64,000 nt of DNA from Cellulomonas chengniuliangii (GCF_024508335.1 NZ_CP101988.1:496001-560000), one strand, 5' to 3'; counted from the first letter of the stretch, positions 27,896 through 36,828 are shown. Notes: generated by a model from the letters alone, not told the origin. Numbers and translations are program-made.

Positions 27896-28162
27896 TCAGC
27901 GCGGGTCCACCTCGACCTCCCACACGAAGCCGTCGAGCACCTCGGCGGCGTGCCGGTGCGCGGCGTCCAGCGCGGTGGCCAGGTCGGGCGCCTCGCCCGG
28001 GACCTCGAAGGCCACGGTCGTGCCAGTGGGCGGGAGCGTCTCGGGGTGGTCGTCGCCGGTGGCGCCCAGCGCGTCGGCCATGCCGGCGCGCACCGCCTCG
28101 TCGGGGACGTCCTGGACGGTGATGCGGGCGAGGTAGTCGGGCACCCGCACATCGTCCCTCAT
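27896..28162 (-). CDS. Small hypothetical protein coupled to DHA2 exporter
   Basis: Acidic protein of 88 residues starting MRDDVRVPDYLARITVQDVPDE, with no signal peptide or TM helix. I do not recognise the family; the pattern suggests a small alpha/beta fold. Its ATG overlaps the stop of the MFS exporter by four bases (ATGA), so it is translated with the exporter. That linkage is the only hint to its role. Confidence 0.65.
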   Translation of the reverse strand: MRDDVRVPDYLARITVQDVPDEAVRAGMADALGATGDDHPETLPPTGTTVAFEVPGEAPDLATALDAAHRHAAEVLDGFVWEVEVDPR

Positions 28163-29583
28163 GCCACCGACGCGTCCGGGGGGCGGGCGTCCGCGCTGGC
28201 GCCCGGCACGGTGGCCCACGCGACGAGCGCGCCGGCCGCCATCAGCCCGGCGCAGACGAGCATCGCGGTGCGGTTCGCCGGGGCCAGCGTGGCGGCGTCG
28301 TTGAGGCTGCGCCCGACCCCGGCGACCAGGGGCAGCACCGCCACGACCAGCAGGCTCGCGATCCGCGCGACGGCGTTGTTGACGCCGCTGGCCGCGCCCG
28401 CCAGGCGGTCCGGCGCGGCGGCGAGCGCCGTCGAGGTGAGCGGAGCCACCGTCAACGCGAGCCCGAGGCCCAGCACCAGCACCCCCGGCAGCACGGCCGT
28501 CAGGTACGGGGCCCGGTCACCGACGCCGGCGAGCAGCACGGCCCCCGCCGCGCACCCCAGCGGCCCTGCCGTCATGGGCAGCCGGGGGCCGATCCGGGTG
28601 CCCAGCGCTCCGGCCCGGGCCGAGAGGAGCAGCAGCAGGATCGTGACCGGCAGGGGGGCCAGGCCCGCCGCCAGGGCCGAGTACCCCGCCACCACCTGCA
28701 ACGTCACCACGAGGAAGAAGAAGACCCCGCCCAGCGCCGCGTACACCAGGAATGTCGCCGCGTTGGCCCCGGTGAACGGCCGCCAACGGAACAGCCGCAG
28801 CGGGAGCAACGGGTGGGTCGCGCGGCGCTCGACCAGCACGAAGGCGACCAGGGCCACGACGGCCACGGCCAGGGAGCCGGCCACCTGCGGGTCGCCGGGA
28901 CCCAGATCGGGCCAGGCCGTGAACCCGAAGGCCAGGCCGGCGAGCCCCACGGCGCCGAGCAGCGTGCCCGCCACGTCGAGGGCGCGGGCGGCCTGCGGGT
29001 CCCGGGACTCCGGGACGTGCCGCAGCGTCACGGCGGCCACGACAGCGGCGAGGGGCAGGTTGATGAAGAAGATCCAGCGCCAGCTCGCGACGTCCACGAT
29101 CCAGCCGCCCAGGAACGGCGCCGCGGCGCCGGCGATGCCGCCCAGGCCTGACCACGCGCCGATGGCCCGGCCACGGTCCTGCTCGTCGAACGAGGACTGC
29201 AGGATGGAGAGGGAGCCCGGGGTGAGCAGCGCCCCGCCGATGCCCTGCACCAGCCGGGCCGCGACGAGCGTGCCGATGTCGGGCGCGAACCCGCACAGCG
29301 CCGAGCCCACCGTGAACCACGCGACCCCGACGAGGAACACCCGGCGCCGCCCGAACCTGTCCCCGAGCGATCCGCCCAGCAGCAGGAAGGCCGCCAGGGT
29401 CAGCGCGTACCCGTTCACGGTCCACTGCAGGCCGGCCGTCCCTGCGTCGAGCTCCTCCCCGATGTGCGGCAGGGCGATCGTGACCACCGTGGCGTCGATG
29501 AACGCCATGCCTGACCCGAGCACGGTGGCGAGCAGCACCCACCGGGCGCGGGCGGTCCCGTACGCCAGCCCGTCGGTCGTCAT
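28159..29583 (-). CDS. DHA2-family MFS drug transporter
   Basis: Proton-driven exporter of 474 residues with about 14 TM helices, as in EmrB/QacA. Family motifs include AFIDATVVTIALP in TM1, LGGSLGDRFGRRRVF (motif A) between TM2 and TM3, and RLVQGIGGALLTPGSL (motif B/C region). The substrate is not readable. It is followed by a coupled 88-residue gene and diverges from an RsbW-like gene. Confidence 0.9.
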   Translation of the reverse strand: MTTDGLAYGTARARWVLLATVLGSGMAFIDATVVTIALPHIGEELDAGTAGLQWTVNGYALTLAAFLLLGGSLGDRFGRRRVFLVGVAWFTVGSALCGFAPDIGTLVAARLVQGIGGALLTPGSLSILQSSFDEQDRGRAIGAWSGLGGIAGAAAPFLGGWIVDVASWRWIFFINLPLAAVVAAVTLRHVPESRDPQAARALDVAGTLLGAVGLAGLAFGFTAWPDLGPGDPQVAGSLAVAVVALVAFVLVERRATHPLLPLRLFRWRPFTGANAATFLVYAALGGVFFFLVVTLQVVAGYSALAAGLAPLPVTILLLLLSARAGALGTRIGPRLPMTAGPLGCAAGAVLLAGVGDRAPYLTAVLPGVLVLGLGLALTVAPLTSTALAAAPDRLAGAASGVNNAVARIASLLVVAVLPLVAGVGRSLNDAATLAPANRTAMLVCAGLMAAGALVAWATVPGASADARPPDASVA

Positions 29584-29747
29584 GGCAGCCCCCCGTCTCC
29601 TCCGGGCTCGGGCGACGCCAGGGGCGCCCGAATCCCGTCAGGGTAGGGCGCTCGTCCGGGGAGGCGCCCGACGGCGGCCAGAGGGTAGATTCAGGAGGAC
29701 CCGGACAAAAGCCGCGCGGTTCGTTCACTACTTGGACACAGGTATGG

Positions 29748-30245
29748 ATGAAGGGCCCGGTTCACCCGGCGGATGCCCCATGCGTCGGGCACAGTGGACC
29801 GGTGGGCGACGTCCGAGAGCTACGCAGTGCCGGCAGCGTGCGGCGCCGGGAGGCCCTCGCCGAGACCGGCGAGCTGGTCCTCAGGGCCGAGCGGTCGGCC
29901 CCCCGCGCGGCCCGGCACTGGATCATGCGGGCGGTCGCCGCCGCCGGGGTGCACGGCACCTCGAACCAGGTGGTGGAGCTGCTCGCCGGCGAGCTGGTGG
30001 CCAATGCCGTGCTGCACGGGCCGTCCGACGGGGAGATCCGGGTGCACGTGAGGATCTACCAGGACGAGGTCCGGGTCGAGGTCACCGACGAGAGCCCGAC
30101 GCGTCCGCGCGTGCGCCGCCCGCAGCCCACCGACCCGAACGGCCGCGGCATGGCGCTGGTCGAGGCGCTGTCCTCGGCGTGGGGCGTCGAGCGGCTCGAC
30201 GACGGCGGCAAGACGGTCTGGTTCACCGTGGAGAACCAGGACTGA
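29748..30245 (+). CDS. RsbW-like ATP-binding protein (HATPase_c_2)
   Basis: GHKL-fold ATPase of 165 residues, like anti-sigma kinases and the many free-standing actinobacterial HATPase_c_2 proteins. The N-box is ELVANAVLHG, G1 is VTDESPTRPRVR (with Glu/Ser where DxGxG is typical) and G2 is DPNGRGMALVEAL. It may act as an anti-sigma factor answering SpoIIE-type phosphatases such as the one at 9407-11182; that link is inferred. The ATG at 29748 or the GTG at 29802 could start it. Its 3' end overlaps the convergent endonuclease-family gene by 23 bases. Confidence 0.8.
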   Translation: MKGPVHPADAPCVGHSGPVGDVRELRSAGSVRRREALAETGELVLRAERSAPRAARHWIMRAVAAAGVHGTSNQVVELLAGELVANAVLHGPSDGEIRVHVRIYQDEVRVEVTDESPTRPRVRRPQPTDPNGRGMALVEALSSAWGVERLDDGGKTVWFTVENQD

Positions 30246-31002
30246 CGCGCACGTCCACCGCGAGGGCGCGGTGGTCGGAGATCCCCAGGTCGAAGGACGC
30301 GCCGCCGTCCACCGCCTCGACAGCCCCGTCCCCGAGGATGTGGTCGAGCTGGCGCTGCGGCGACTGCAACGGGAACGTCGCGGCCCGCGCCAACGAGCGC
30401 ATGCCCGAGGCCTGCGTGGCGCGGCGCGGGTCGATGTTGAGGTCGCCGAGCAGCACCAGCGGGCGGGGCCTGTCCCGCAGGCCGCGCACCAGCCGGCGCA
30501 GCTGCACCACGTTCCAGCCCGGGATGAACGTCAGATGCGTGGCCGCGACCGTCAGCGGGCCGTCCGGGGTGCTGACCACGGCGGCGACCGCCGCCCTCGC
30601 CTCGTCGCGCACCAGGGCGGGCAGCCGCGCGCCCGGGAACTGCACGGGCGCCCGGCCCCGGAGCGCGGGCAGGGCCAGGTCCTGCCAGGACAGCACGGGC
30701 AGCCGCGTCAGCAGGGCGATCCCGTAGCTCGACCGGGCGGGCTGGTGGTCGCCGGTCGCGGCGGACCACACGCCCGGCTCCCCGTGCATGGTCGCGACGA
30801 ACCGGTGATCGGTGGCGCCCATCGCCTCGGCCGCCACGGCGGTCAGATCGGCGCCGTGCGAGCGTGGCTGGTCCCGGTCGACCTCCTGCAGCGCGAGGAT
30901 GTCCGCGTCCAGCGCGCGCACGGCCTCCCGGAACCGGTCGAGGTCCACCCGGCCGTCCCCCAGGGACCGTCCGTGCAGGATGTTGAAGGTGGCGAGGCGC
31001 AT
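30223..31002 (-). CDS. Endonuclease/exonuclease/phosphatase family protein
   Basis: Metal-dependent phosphodiesterase or nuclease fold of 259 residues with no signal peptide. The family residues are visible: TFNILHGR (Asn), LQEVDRDQ (metal-binding Glu), ATHLTFIPGWN (His), LLGDLNIDPR (Asp/Asn), QLDHILGD and SDHRALAVD (C-terminal Asp-His). The substrate could be DNA, an inositol phosphate or a phospholipid; context does not help. It converges on and overlaps the RsbW-like gene. Confidence 0.85.
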   Translation of the reverse strand: MRLATFNILHGRSLGDGRVDLDRFREAVRALDADILALQEVDRDQPRSHGADLTAVAAEAMGATDHRFVATMHGEPGVWSAATGDHQPARSSYGIALLTRLPVLSWQDLALPALRGRAPVQFPGARLPALVRDEARAAVAAVVSTPDGPLTVAATHLTFIPGWNVVQLRRLVRGLRDRPRPLVLLGDLNIDPRRATQASGMRSLARAATFPLQSPQRQLDHILGDGAVEAVDGGASFDLGISDHRALAVDVRVSPGSPR

Positions 31003-31059
31003 CGGCTCGATTGTCCTGTCCGCGCTGCGTCAGCGCGCGCTGTCGTGTACACACGCCTC

Positions 31060-31631
31060 ATGACGGACGTCGTCGAGCCAGCGGGCGCGTCCCGTGACGA
31101 TCTGCAGGACGCGTTGCGCCGCACGGCTGTCGCGCTCGGCCGCGCGGGGATCCCCTTCGCGCTGGTCGGGGGGTATGCGGCCTGGGCCCGCGGTGCGCCG
31201 GAGCCCTCCCATGACGCCGACTTCGCGATCTCGGAGCGTGATGTCGGCCGCGCGAGGGCGGTGCTCGCCGACGCCGGGCTCGAGGTGGTCGAGCCGGCCG
31301 AGGACTGGCTGTTCAAGGCGGGGGCGCCCTGGTCGATGTCATCTTCCGCATGGTCGGCGAGCCGGTCACACCGCAGATGCTGGCGCGCTCGGACGTCATC
31401 GAGGTGCTCGCCGTGCGGATGCCGGTGATGGACGCGACCGACGTGCTCTCCGCGAAGCTGCGGGTGCTCGGGGAGCACTTCTGCGACTTCACGCGGCTGC
31501 TGCCAATCGCCCGTGCGTTGCGCGAGCAGGTCGACTGGGACCGGCTGGCCACCGAGGTGCGCGACTTCCCCTTCGCCCGGGCCTTCCTCTTCCTGCTCGC
31601 CGAGCTGGGCGTGACCCGGCCCCGCGTCTGA
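31060..31631 (+). pseudogene. Nucleotidyltransferase-fold protein, frameshifted
   Basis: The first 87 codons encode a nucleotidyltransferase core (FALVGGYAAWARG, then HDADFAI, as in AbiEii-like and LinB-like proteins). At the five-G run 31320-31324 the frame breaks. Reading continues one frame back as ALVDVIFRMVGEPVT to a normal end (LLAELGVTRPRV) at 31631. One extra G would restore an intact protein of about 190 residues. It may be a true pseudogene, a slippery-tract phase switch or a base-calling error. There is no partner antitoxin gene beside it. Confidence 0.75.
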
Positions 31632-31648
31632 GGCGCCTCAGACGCGGG
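31621..31648. terminator. 28-base perfect palindrome across the stop codon
   Basis: CCCGCGTCTGAGGC and its exact complement GCCTCAGACGCGGG form a gapless palindrome that includes the TGA at 31629-31631. It could fold as a 12-bp hairpin terminator serving both convergent genes, and its centre repeats the 14 bases at 25632-25645. Confidence 0.55.
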
Positions 31649-31679
31649 ACCCGGGACCTCGGCGCGCTCGTGGGCGGGC

Positions 31680-32174
31680 TCAGCCGGGGCCGCGGCGCCC
31701 GAGGATCGCAGCGGACAGGGCCACCGCCCCGAGCGCCACGGCCACGACCCCGCCGACCAGGATCTCGACGCTCCACACCGAGCTGGCCGCCGGCGCCACG
31801 CGCTGCGGGTCCTGGGGGTCGTAGCGCACCGCCACGCGCTGGCCGGAGGAGACAGGGACGCCGTCCATGTCGAGCTCGAACGTCGGCCCGTCCGGGTCGG
31901 CGTCGTGCACCGCGCGCACCGTGCCGCCGAGCACGCTCTGCACCACGGCCCATCCTGGTTCGGCACGGGCGTCGAAGCTGATCCGCGAGGCCACCGGCCA
32001 CCCGACCACCAGGAGCAGGAGGAGCGCGAGCGTGCCGGTCACCGCGGCCACCCGGCCATGGGTGACCGACGGGAGGGCCGGCGGCGGGTGATGGGGGGAG
32101 CCTGGCGTGGCGCTGGGCTGGTGCTGACTGGCTGCCGGAGTGCCGGCGCCGTGTTGTGGGCGCGCTCGGGGCAT
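31680..32174 (-). CDS. DUF3592-like membrane protein
   Basis: Membrane protein of 164 residues. A Pro/His-rich N-terminal tail precedes TM1 (VAAVTGTLALLLLLVVGWPV). A small extracytoplasmic domain typical of DUF3592 follows, with SGQRVAVRYDPQDPQRV near its end, then a second TM (VEILVGGVVAVALGAVALSA). The role of DUF3592 is unknown. The ATG at 32174 is preferred because GAGG lies six bases upstream; an earlier ATG at 32204 lacks a ribosome site. Confidence 0.75.
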   Translation of the reverse strand: MPRARPQHGAGTPAASQHQPSATPGSPHHPPPALPSVTHGRVAAVTGTLALLLLLVVGWPVASRISFDARAEPGWAVVQSVLGGTVRAVHDADPDGPTFELDMDGVPVSSGQRVAVRYDPQDPQRVAPAASSVWSVEILVGGVVAVALGAVALSAAILGRRGPG

Positions 32175-32339
32175 GTCGTCCTCGCTTCGTTGCAGGGAGA
32201 CCATCAGGTGTCGGAGCGTGTCCGCGTCCAGTGGGGCATCGCGAACGTAGTGATTCCACGGTGATGCGACAAGAGGCCATCCGCCGAGCGGATCCTCACC
32301 CGATGGGGGGATGGGCGGATGTGCCGGGAGCCGCGTCGC

Positions 32340-33068
32340 TCAACCGAAGAGCCGGACGAAGTTCTCGAGCACCAGCCGCGGCCAGGAGACATCCGCGGCG
32401 CGGATCCGGGCTGCGACCTGGTCGGCCTCGTGCGGTGGGAAGTACCCGGCGTGCCGGTACACCTCGATCCGGGTGAGGATCCCCTGCGCGTCGAGCTCCG
32501 GGTGGAACTGCGTGGCGTACAGGTGGCGCCGCATCCGGAACATCTGCACGGGGCACGTCGGGGACGAGGCGAGCAGCACGGCGCCGGGCGGCAGCGCCGA
32601 GCAGGCCTCCTTGTGGCCGACGAACGCCTCGAAGGCGCGCGGCAGCCCGGCGAGCAGCGGATCGGCGGCGCCGGCGTCGGTGAGGGTGACCTGCACGGGC
32701 CCGACGGGCTCGGCGAAGCGCCCGTCGATGACCGCGCCCTGGTGGGCGCCGAGGGTGCCGACGCCGTAGCAGGCCCCGAGGAACGGCACGTCCCGGGCCA
32801 CGATCTGGTCGAGCAGCGGCTTGAGCTCCGCCTCCACGCGCCGCTGCGTCGGGGGCTTGGACTCCTCGGGGTCGGACGAGCTGAACGGGCTGCCGCCGAC
32901 GATCACGCCGGCGTACTCGTCGAGGTCGATCGCCGGGAGCGGGCCGGCCTCCATCCGCACGCGGTGCAAGCGCTCTGCGGGGAGGCCGGTGAACCGGAGG
33001 AAGGCGGCGTGCTCGTCGTCCGCCGCGACGTCCTCGGGGCGGGACGCGAGCAGGAGGAAGGGCCTCAC
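32340..33068 (-). CDS. Class I glutamine amidotransferase-like protein
   Basis: Stand-alone GATase of 242 residues, similar to the GuaA N-terminal domain. The nucleophile Cys is in LGACYGVG, the catalytic His is in TQFHPEL with the following Glu, and VIVGGSPFS marks the oxyanion side. The acceptor partner is not encoded nearby, so it may hydrolyse gamma-glutamyl compounds or serve as a free-standing amidotransferase. The GTG at 33068 has TAGGCT (rc of 33076-33081) seven bases upstream, indicating leaderless transcription. Confidence 0.85.
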   Translation of the reverse strand: MRPFLLLASRPEDVAADDEHAAFLRFTGLPAERLHRVRMEAGPLPAIDLDEYAGVIVGGSPFSSSDPEESKPPTQRRVEAELKPLLDQIVARDVPFLGACYGVGTLGAHQGAVIDGRFAEPVGPVQVTLTDAGAADPLLAGLPRAFEAFVGHKEACSALPPGAVLLASSPTCPVQMFRMRRHLYATQFHPELDAQGILTRIEVYRHAGYFPPHEADQVAARIRAADVSWPRLVLENFVRLFG

Positions 33069-33212
33069 CGGTCCGAGCCTAGGCGCCCCGCCGCCGTCCG
33101 GCGCGGCGGCCCGACCTCGCGCGGTGTCTGAAATGCACCTTACGATGCGGAATTGCCTGGTCCGGCGTAGGTTCGGGGACGGCATCGTCACCGTCGATGG
33201 GAGGCCCAGCTG

Positions 33213-34541
33213 ATGAGCGAGCCAGGAGCCGTAGCGCAAGACGTGCACACGGAGGACGCGGTGCAGGCGGTGGTCCGCGCCGACGGCACGGGCGAGATCG
33301 TCATCGAGGGGATCGTGCAACGGGTCGCCACCGGCAGCATGGCCGAGGCAGGCGCCGCCGTCACCGGTCTCATCGCCGAGCTGGCCGGGCGAGCCGGGCA
33401 TCCGCTGCCCGCGGAGGTCGAGGACCCCGACGGCCGCTGGTCGCTCGTGATCCACCCCGACGGGACGGTCGAGGAGGCGCCGCCCGGCGGGGCCGGCGAC
33501 GCCGCAGCCCCGGACACGGTGGCCGGGGGCGCGCACACCGGGGGCCGGACCACCCGCACCACGCGCAGCACCCGCCGGCCGGAGGCCGCGGAGCCCGAGG
33601 CCGGCCCCTTGCCGACCCTCGACGACCTGCTCGCGACCCGGTCCCAGAGCCCCACCGGCCCCGCCGAGCACGGCTGGCAGGTGGCGGTGCGCCGCGCGAC
33701 CCTCGGGCTGGTCTCCGTGGGGCCCGGCCGCAACGAGCACCGGCACCGGGACAACGTCCGCGCCGTGCAGCGGAGCCTCGACGGGCCCAAGACCATCGTG
33801 GTGATGAACCCCAAGGGCGGCGCGCACAAGACGACGGCGACGCTGCTGCTGGCCTCGACCTTCGGCATCCACCGCGGCGGGTACACGCTCGCCTGGGACA
33901 ACAACGAGACGCGCGGCACCCTGGGGTGGCGCTCCGAGCACGCCCGCCACACCAACACGGCGGTCAACCTGCTGCAGAACCTCTCGCGCTTCACCGACCT
34001 GCAGGTGGCGCGCGTCGGCGACCTCGACAACTACGTCCGCTCTCAGGGCTCGGCGCAGTTCGACGTGCTCGCCTCTGACGAGGACGCCGCGTCCGCCGCC
34101 TCCGTCGACGCCGAGGCGTTCGGCGAGCTGCACGGCACGCTCGAGCGGTTCTACCGGGTCATGGTGGTCGACACCGGCAACAACATGCGGGCCTCGAACT
34201 GGCAGGCGGCGATCGACGTGGCCGACCAGCTCGTCGTGGTCTCGACCGTCAGGGAGGACACCGCCCAGTCCGCGGCGTGGGCCCTCGACGCGCTGCGCGC
34301 CACCGGCCACGACGACCTCATCCGGCGGGCCGTCACGGTGCTGTCCGCGCCGGCGCCCCGCGTCGACCGGCGCCTGCGGCGGCGCCTGCACGAGCACTTC
34401 GGCGCGCTGACCCGGTCCGTGATCGACGTGCCCTACGACCGAGGGCTCGTCAGCGGCGGGCCCATCGGCTACGACGCCCTGTCACGACGCACCCGGGAGG
34501 CCTGGCTGCAGGTCACCGCCGAGGTCGCGGACGGGTTGTAG
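33213..34541 (+). CDS. ParA/MinD-like ATPase with unusual P-loop
   Basis: Protein of 442 residues. The N-terminal part of about 190 residues is low-complexity and Ala/Gly/Thr-rich with one small folded segment. The C-terminal P-loop ATPase has a deviant Walker A, MNPKGGAHKTTATL (K201, H205, K206), where the usual motif is KGGVGKTT. MVVDTGNNMRASNW fits Walker B, and ADQLVVVSTVRED follows. Such proteins occur in actinobacteria beside type VII secretion or as orphan partitioning-like ATPases; no ESX gene is seen here, so its role is open. It is transcribed alone and followed by a terminator. Confidence 0.8.
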   Translation: MSEPGAVAQDVHTEDAVQAVVRADGTGEIVIEGIVQRVATGSMAEAGAAVTGLIAELAGRAGHPLPAEVEDPDGRWSLVIHPDGTVEEAPPGGAGDAAAPDTVAGGAHTGGRTTRTTRSTRRPEAAEPEAGPLPTLDDLLATRSQSPTGPAEHGWQVAVRRATLGLVSVGPGRNEHRHRDNVRAVQRSLDGPKTIVVMNPKGGAHKTTATLLLASTFGIHRGGYTLAWDNNETRGTLGWRSEHARHTNTAVNLLQNLSRFTDLQVARVGDLDNYVRSQGSAQFDVLASDEDAASAASVDAEAFGELHGTLERFYRVMVVDTGNNMRASNWQAAIDVADQLVVVSTVREDTAQSAAWALDALRATGHDDLIRRAVTVLSAPAPRVDRRLRRRLHEHFGALTRSVIDVPYDRGLVSGGPIGYDALSRRTREAWLQVTAEVADGL

Positions 34542-34553
34542 GCCCCGACCGTC

Positions 34554-34588
34554 GTCCCGGGCGCCGATCTGCGGTCGGCGCCCGGGAC
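34554..34588 (+). terminator. Terminator after the ParA-like gene
   Basis: Perfect 14-bp stem GTCCCGGGCGCCGA/TCGGCGCCCGGGAC with a 7-base loop, beginning 13 bases after the stop codon. Confidence 0.75.
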
Positions 34589-34738
34589 GCGCCTGTGCTC
34601 TGAGCGGCTGGGCGTGGGCCCACCGGGGATGTCGGGCCCCGAATGTCGCCGCTGGCGTGCAAGATGCCGGTGGGCCGAGACACAGGCCGGGTGGAGGAGC
34701 GTTCGCCCGAGCGCGCCCCCTGAGCCCAGGAGCTGCCC

Positions 34739-35275
34739 GTGCCGCCGCGGACCGAACGTGACCTCGACACGTCGCCTGCCCCTGCCCCCGCCCCGCACGA
34801 CGCCGCCTGGTTCGACGAGGTCGTCCGCGCGCACGGCCCCGCCGTGTACCGGTACTTCGTGCGCCGGGCGCCCCGCGACGACGCGGAGGACCTTGCCGCC
34901 GACGTGCTCGCGGTCGCGTGGCGTCGGCGCGCGGACGTGCCGCACGGCGCCGAGCTGCCGTGGCTGTACCGCACGGCCGGGTTCGTGCTGGCGAACCATC
35001 GTCGCAAGGGCCGCCCCACGCCCGTGGGAGACGTGCCCGACGAGATCGACGACGCCGACCCCGCGACCCTCGCCGTCGCCGACGAGCAGGTGCGGCACGT
35101 CCTCGCAGCGCTCAGCCCTCGCGACCGGCGCATCCTGCTGCTCGGCGCGTGGGAAGGGCTCAACGGGGACGAGCTCGCCGAGGTGCTCGGCATCAGCCGT
35201 GGCGGCGCCGACGCCGCGCTGTCCCGTGCGCGGTCCCGGCTGCAGGAGGCCTGGGCCGCCCACGCCCCCGCCTGA
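34739..35275 (+). CDS. ECF-type RNA polymerase sigma factor
   Basis: Sigma-70 family factor of 178 residues. Region 2 is seen in FDEVVRAHGPAVYRYFVRRA and the DAEDLAADVLAVAW helix. Region 4 is LSPRDRRILLLGAWEG then GDELAEVLGISRGGADAALSRARSRLQ. The GTG start is preceded by AGGAG. The next gene, 128 bases downstream, encodes a single-pass membrane protein, the common arrangement for ECF factors held by a membrane anti-sigma factor. The stimulus is unknown. Confidence 0.9.
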   Translation: MPPRTERDLDTSPAPAPAPHDAAWFDEVVRAHGPAVYRYFVRRAPRDDAEDLAADVLAVAWRRRADVPHGAELPWLYRTAGFVLANHRRKGRPTPVGDVPDEIDDADPATLAVADEQVRHVLAALSPRDRRILLLGAWEGLNGDELAEVLGISRGGADAALSRARSRLQEAWAAHAPA

Positions 35276-35403
35276 GCGGCCCGCGCGGCGGCGCCTGCCA
35301 CGTCCCCCGGCGCGACCGGTGCAAGCCCGCGGCGCCCCGCGACACAGAGGGGGTAGAGGCGCCTGACCTGTCGCATCCCCATCCCAGACCTTCGGAGGCC
35401 ACC

Positions 35404-36828
35404 GTGACCAGCGTGCCGCCCACCCCGCCCGACGAGCCGTTCGACCGGCTGCGCGCCACCGACCCCGCTGCGGGCGTCGAGCCGGACACCGAGGCGCTGG
35501 GCGCCGCCGTGGCAGCGCGCACCGGCCACCTCGCCGAGGGGCATGGCGCCCCCGACTCGGTGCCCGGCGGCCCGGCCACCGGCGCCACGGACGAGCTCGC
35601 GGCACGTCGCCGCCGCCTGCCGTGGGGCGCCCGCTGGACGCAGGTAGCCGCCGGAGTGGCGGCGCTCGCGGTCGTCGGCGCCGGAGGGTTCGCGCTCGGG
35701 GCAGGCCAGGGCGGCGCGGACCAGAGCGCCACCGGCAGCTCCCTGCCCGCTCCGGTGCAGCTCGGTGGCGCCAGCGCGCAGGTGACCTCCGGGGCGGCAT
35801 CGTCCGCCGACGGGCTCGCGCTGGCGGAGAGTCGGACGATGGCGGGCTCGGGTGGGCGTGCGGTGTACACCGGCGCGGGCCTGTCCACCGAGGGTGGCGT
35901 CGCCCGGGCGTGGGGCTTCGACGCGGCGTCGACGTACTCGGCGGAGACGGCCCGCCGCGTCGCGGAGGCCCTCGGCGCCACCGGTGACCCGGTGCTGGAA
36001 TGGGGATCCTGGACTGTGGGCCCCAACGACGGGTCGGGCCCCACGGTGCAGGTGCAGCCCGACGGGCTCACCAGCGTGAGCTATTACGACCCCACGATCC
36101 AGGCCGGCCAGTGCATGGACATGGCCACGAGCCCGAGCGGCGCCACGGCGGACACCGGGCAGCCCGACACGATGGAGCAGATCGCGCCGGCGCCCGGCGG
36201 GGGAGCGTGCGAGAGCGGCGAGCCCGCTCCCGGCGCCGACCAGGCGGTCGAGCGCACCCGGGAGCTGTTGCGCGCGCTCGGGGTCGACGACGCCGGCTAC
36301 GAGGTCACCGTCGGGGAGAGCTGGACGACGGAGCTCGCGTCGGTGACGGCCGAGCGGGTGCTCGACGGTCAGCGGACCGGCATCGCGTGGAACGTGACCC
36401 TCGCCGCCGGGGGAGAGGTGCAGAGCCTCCACGGGGCCCTGGCCCCCATGGTCGACCTCGGCGAGCTCGAGGTGATCAGCCCGGCGGACGCCGTCGCACG
36501 GCTCGCCGACCCGAGGTTCGGCGGCTCCTGGGGTGGTGGTGTGATGCCGCTGCTGCGGGCGGACCAGGGGATGGCCGTGCCGGAGATGGGGATCATGCCG
36601 GTCGAGCCCGAGTGGACCGTCCCGCCCACCCCGCGCGCGGGGGACCCGCTGCCGTGGGCCGTCACCGAGGTCACCCTGACGTCCGCGCGGCTGGGGATCG
36701 GGATGACGACGCTGGACGACGGATCCACGGTGCTGCTGCCGAGCTACGAGCTGTCGGACGACTCGGGGAGCACCTGGAGCGTCGTGGCCGTGGCAGACGC
36801 GCACCTGGACTTCACGCCCGCCGGATGA
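35404..36828 (+). CDS. Single-pass membrane protein, probable ECF partner
   Basis: Protein of 474 residues. A cytoplasmic N-terminal segment of about 80 residues (PFDRLRATDPAAGV) leads to one TM helix (VAAGVAALAVVGAGGFALGA), then a large Ala/Gly/Thr-rich extracytoplasmic domain with repeated alpha/beta units. The N-terminal part has the short charged composition of actinobacterial anti-sigma tails but no clear zinc HxxxCxxC motif. Its position behind an ECF sigma gene suggests it senses an envelope signal. CGGAGG lies six bases before the GTG. Confidence 0.7.
   Translation: MTSVPPTPPDEPFDRLRATDPAAGVEPDTEALGAAVAARTGHLAEGHGAPDSVPGGPATGATDELAARRRRLPWGARWTQVAAGVAALAVVGAGGFALGAGQGGADQSATGSSLPAPVQLGGASAQVTSGAASSADGLALAESRTMAGSGGRAVYTGAGLSTEGGVARAWGFDAASTYSAETARRVAEALGATGDPVLEWGSWTVGPNDGSGPTVQVQPDGLTSVSYYDPTIQAGQCMDMATSPSGATADTGQPDTMEQIAPAPGGGACESGEPAPGADQAVERTRELLRALGVDDAGYEVTVGESWTTELASVTAERVLDGQRTGIAWNVTLAAGGEVQSLHGALAPMVDLGELEVISPADAVARLADPRFGGSWGGGVMPLLRADQGMAVPEMGIMPVEPEWTVPPTPRAGDPLPWAVTEVTLTSARLGIGMTTLDDGSTVLLPSYELSDDSGSTWSVVAVADAHLDFTPAG

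Noticed and set aside
33213-34541. Part of a type VII secretion (ESX) locus
   Set aside because: No EccA-E, WXG100 or mycosin gene is present near the ATPase.
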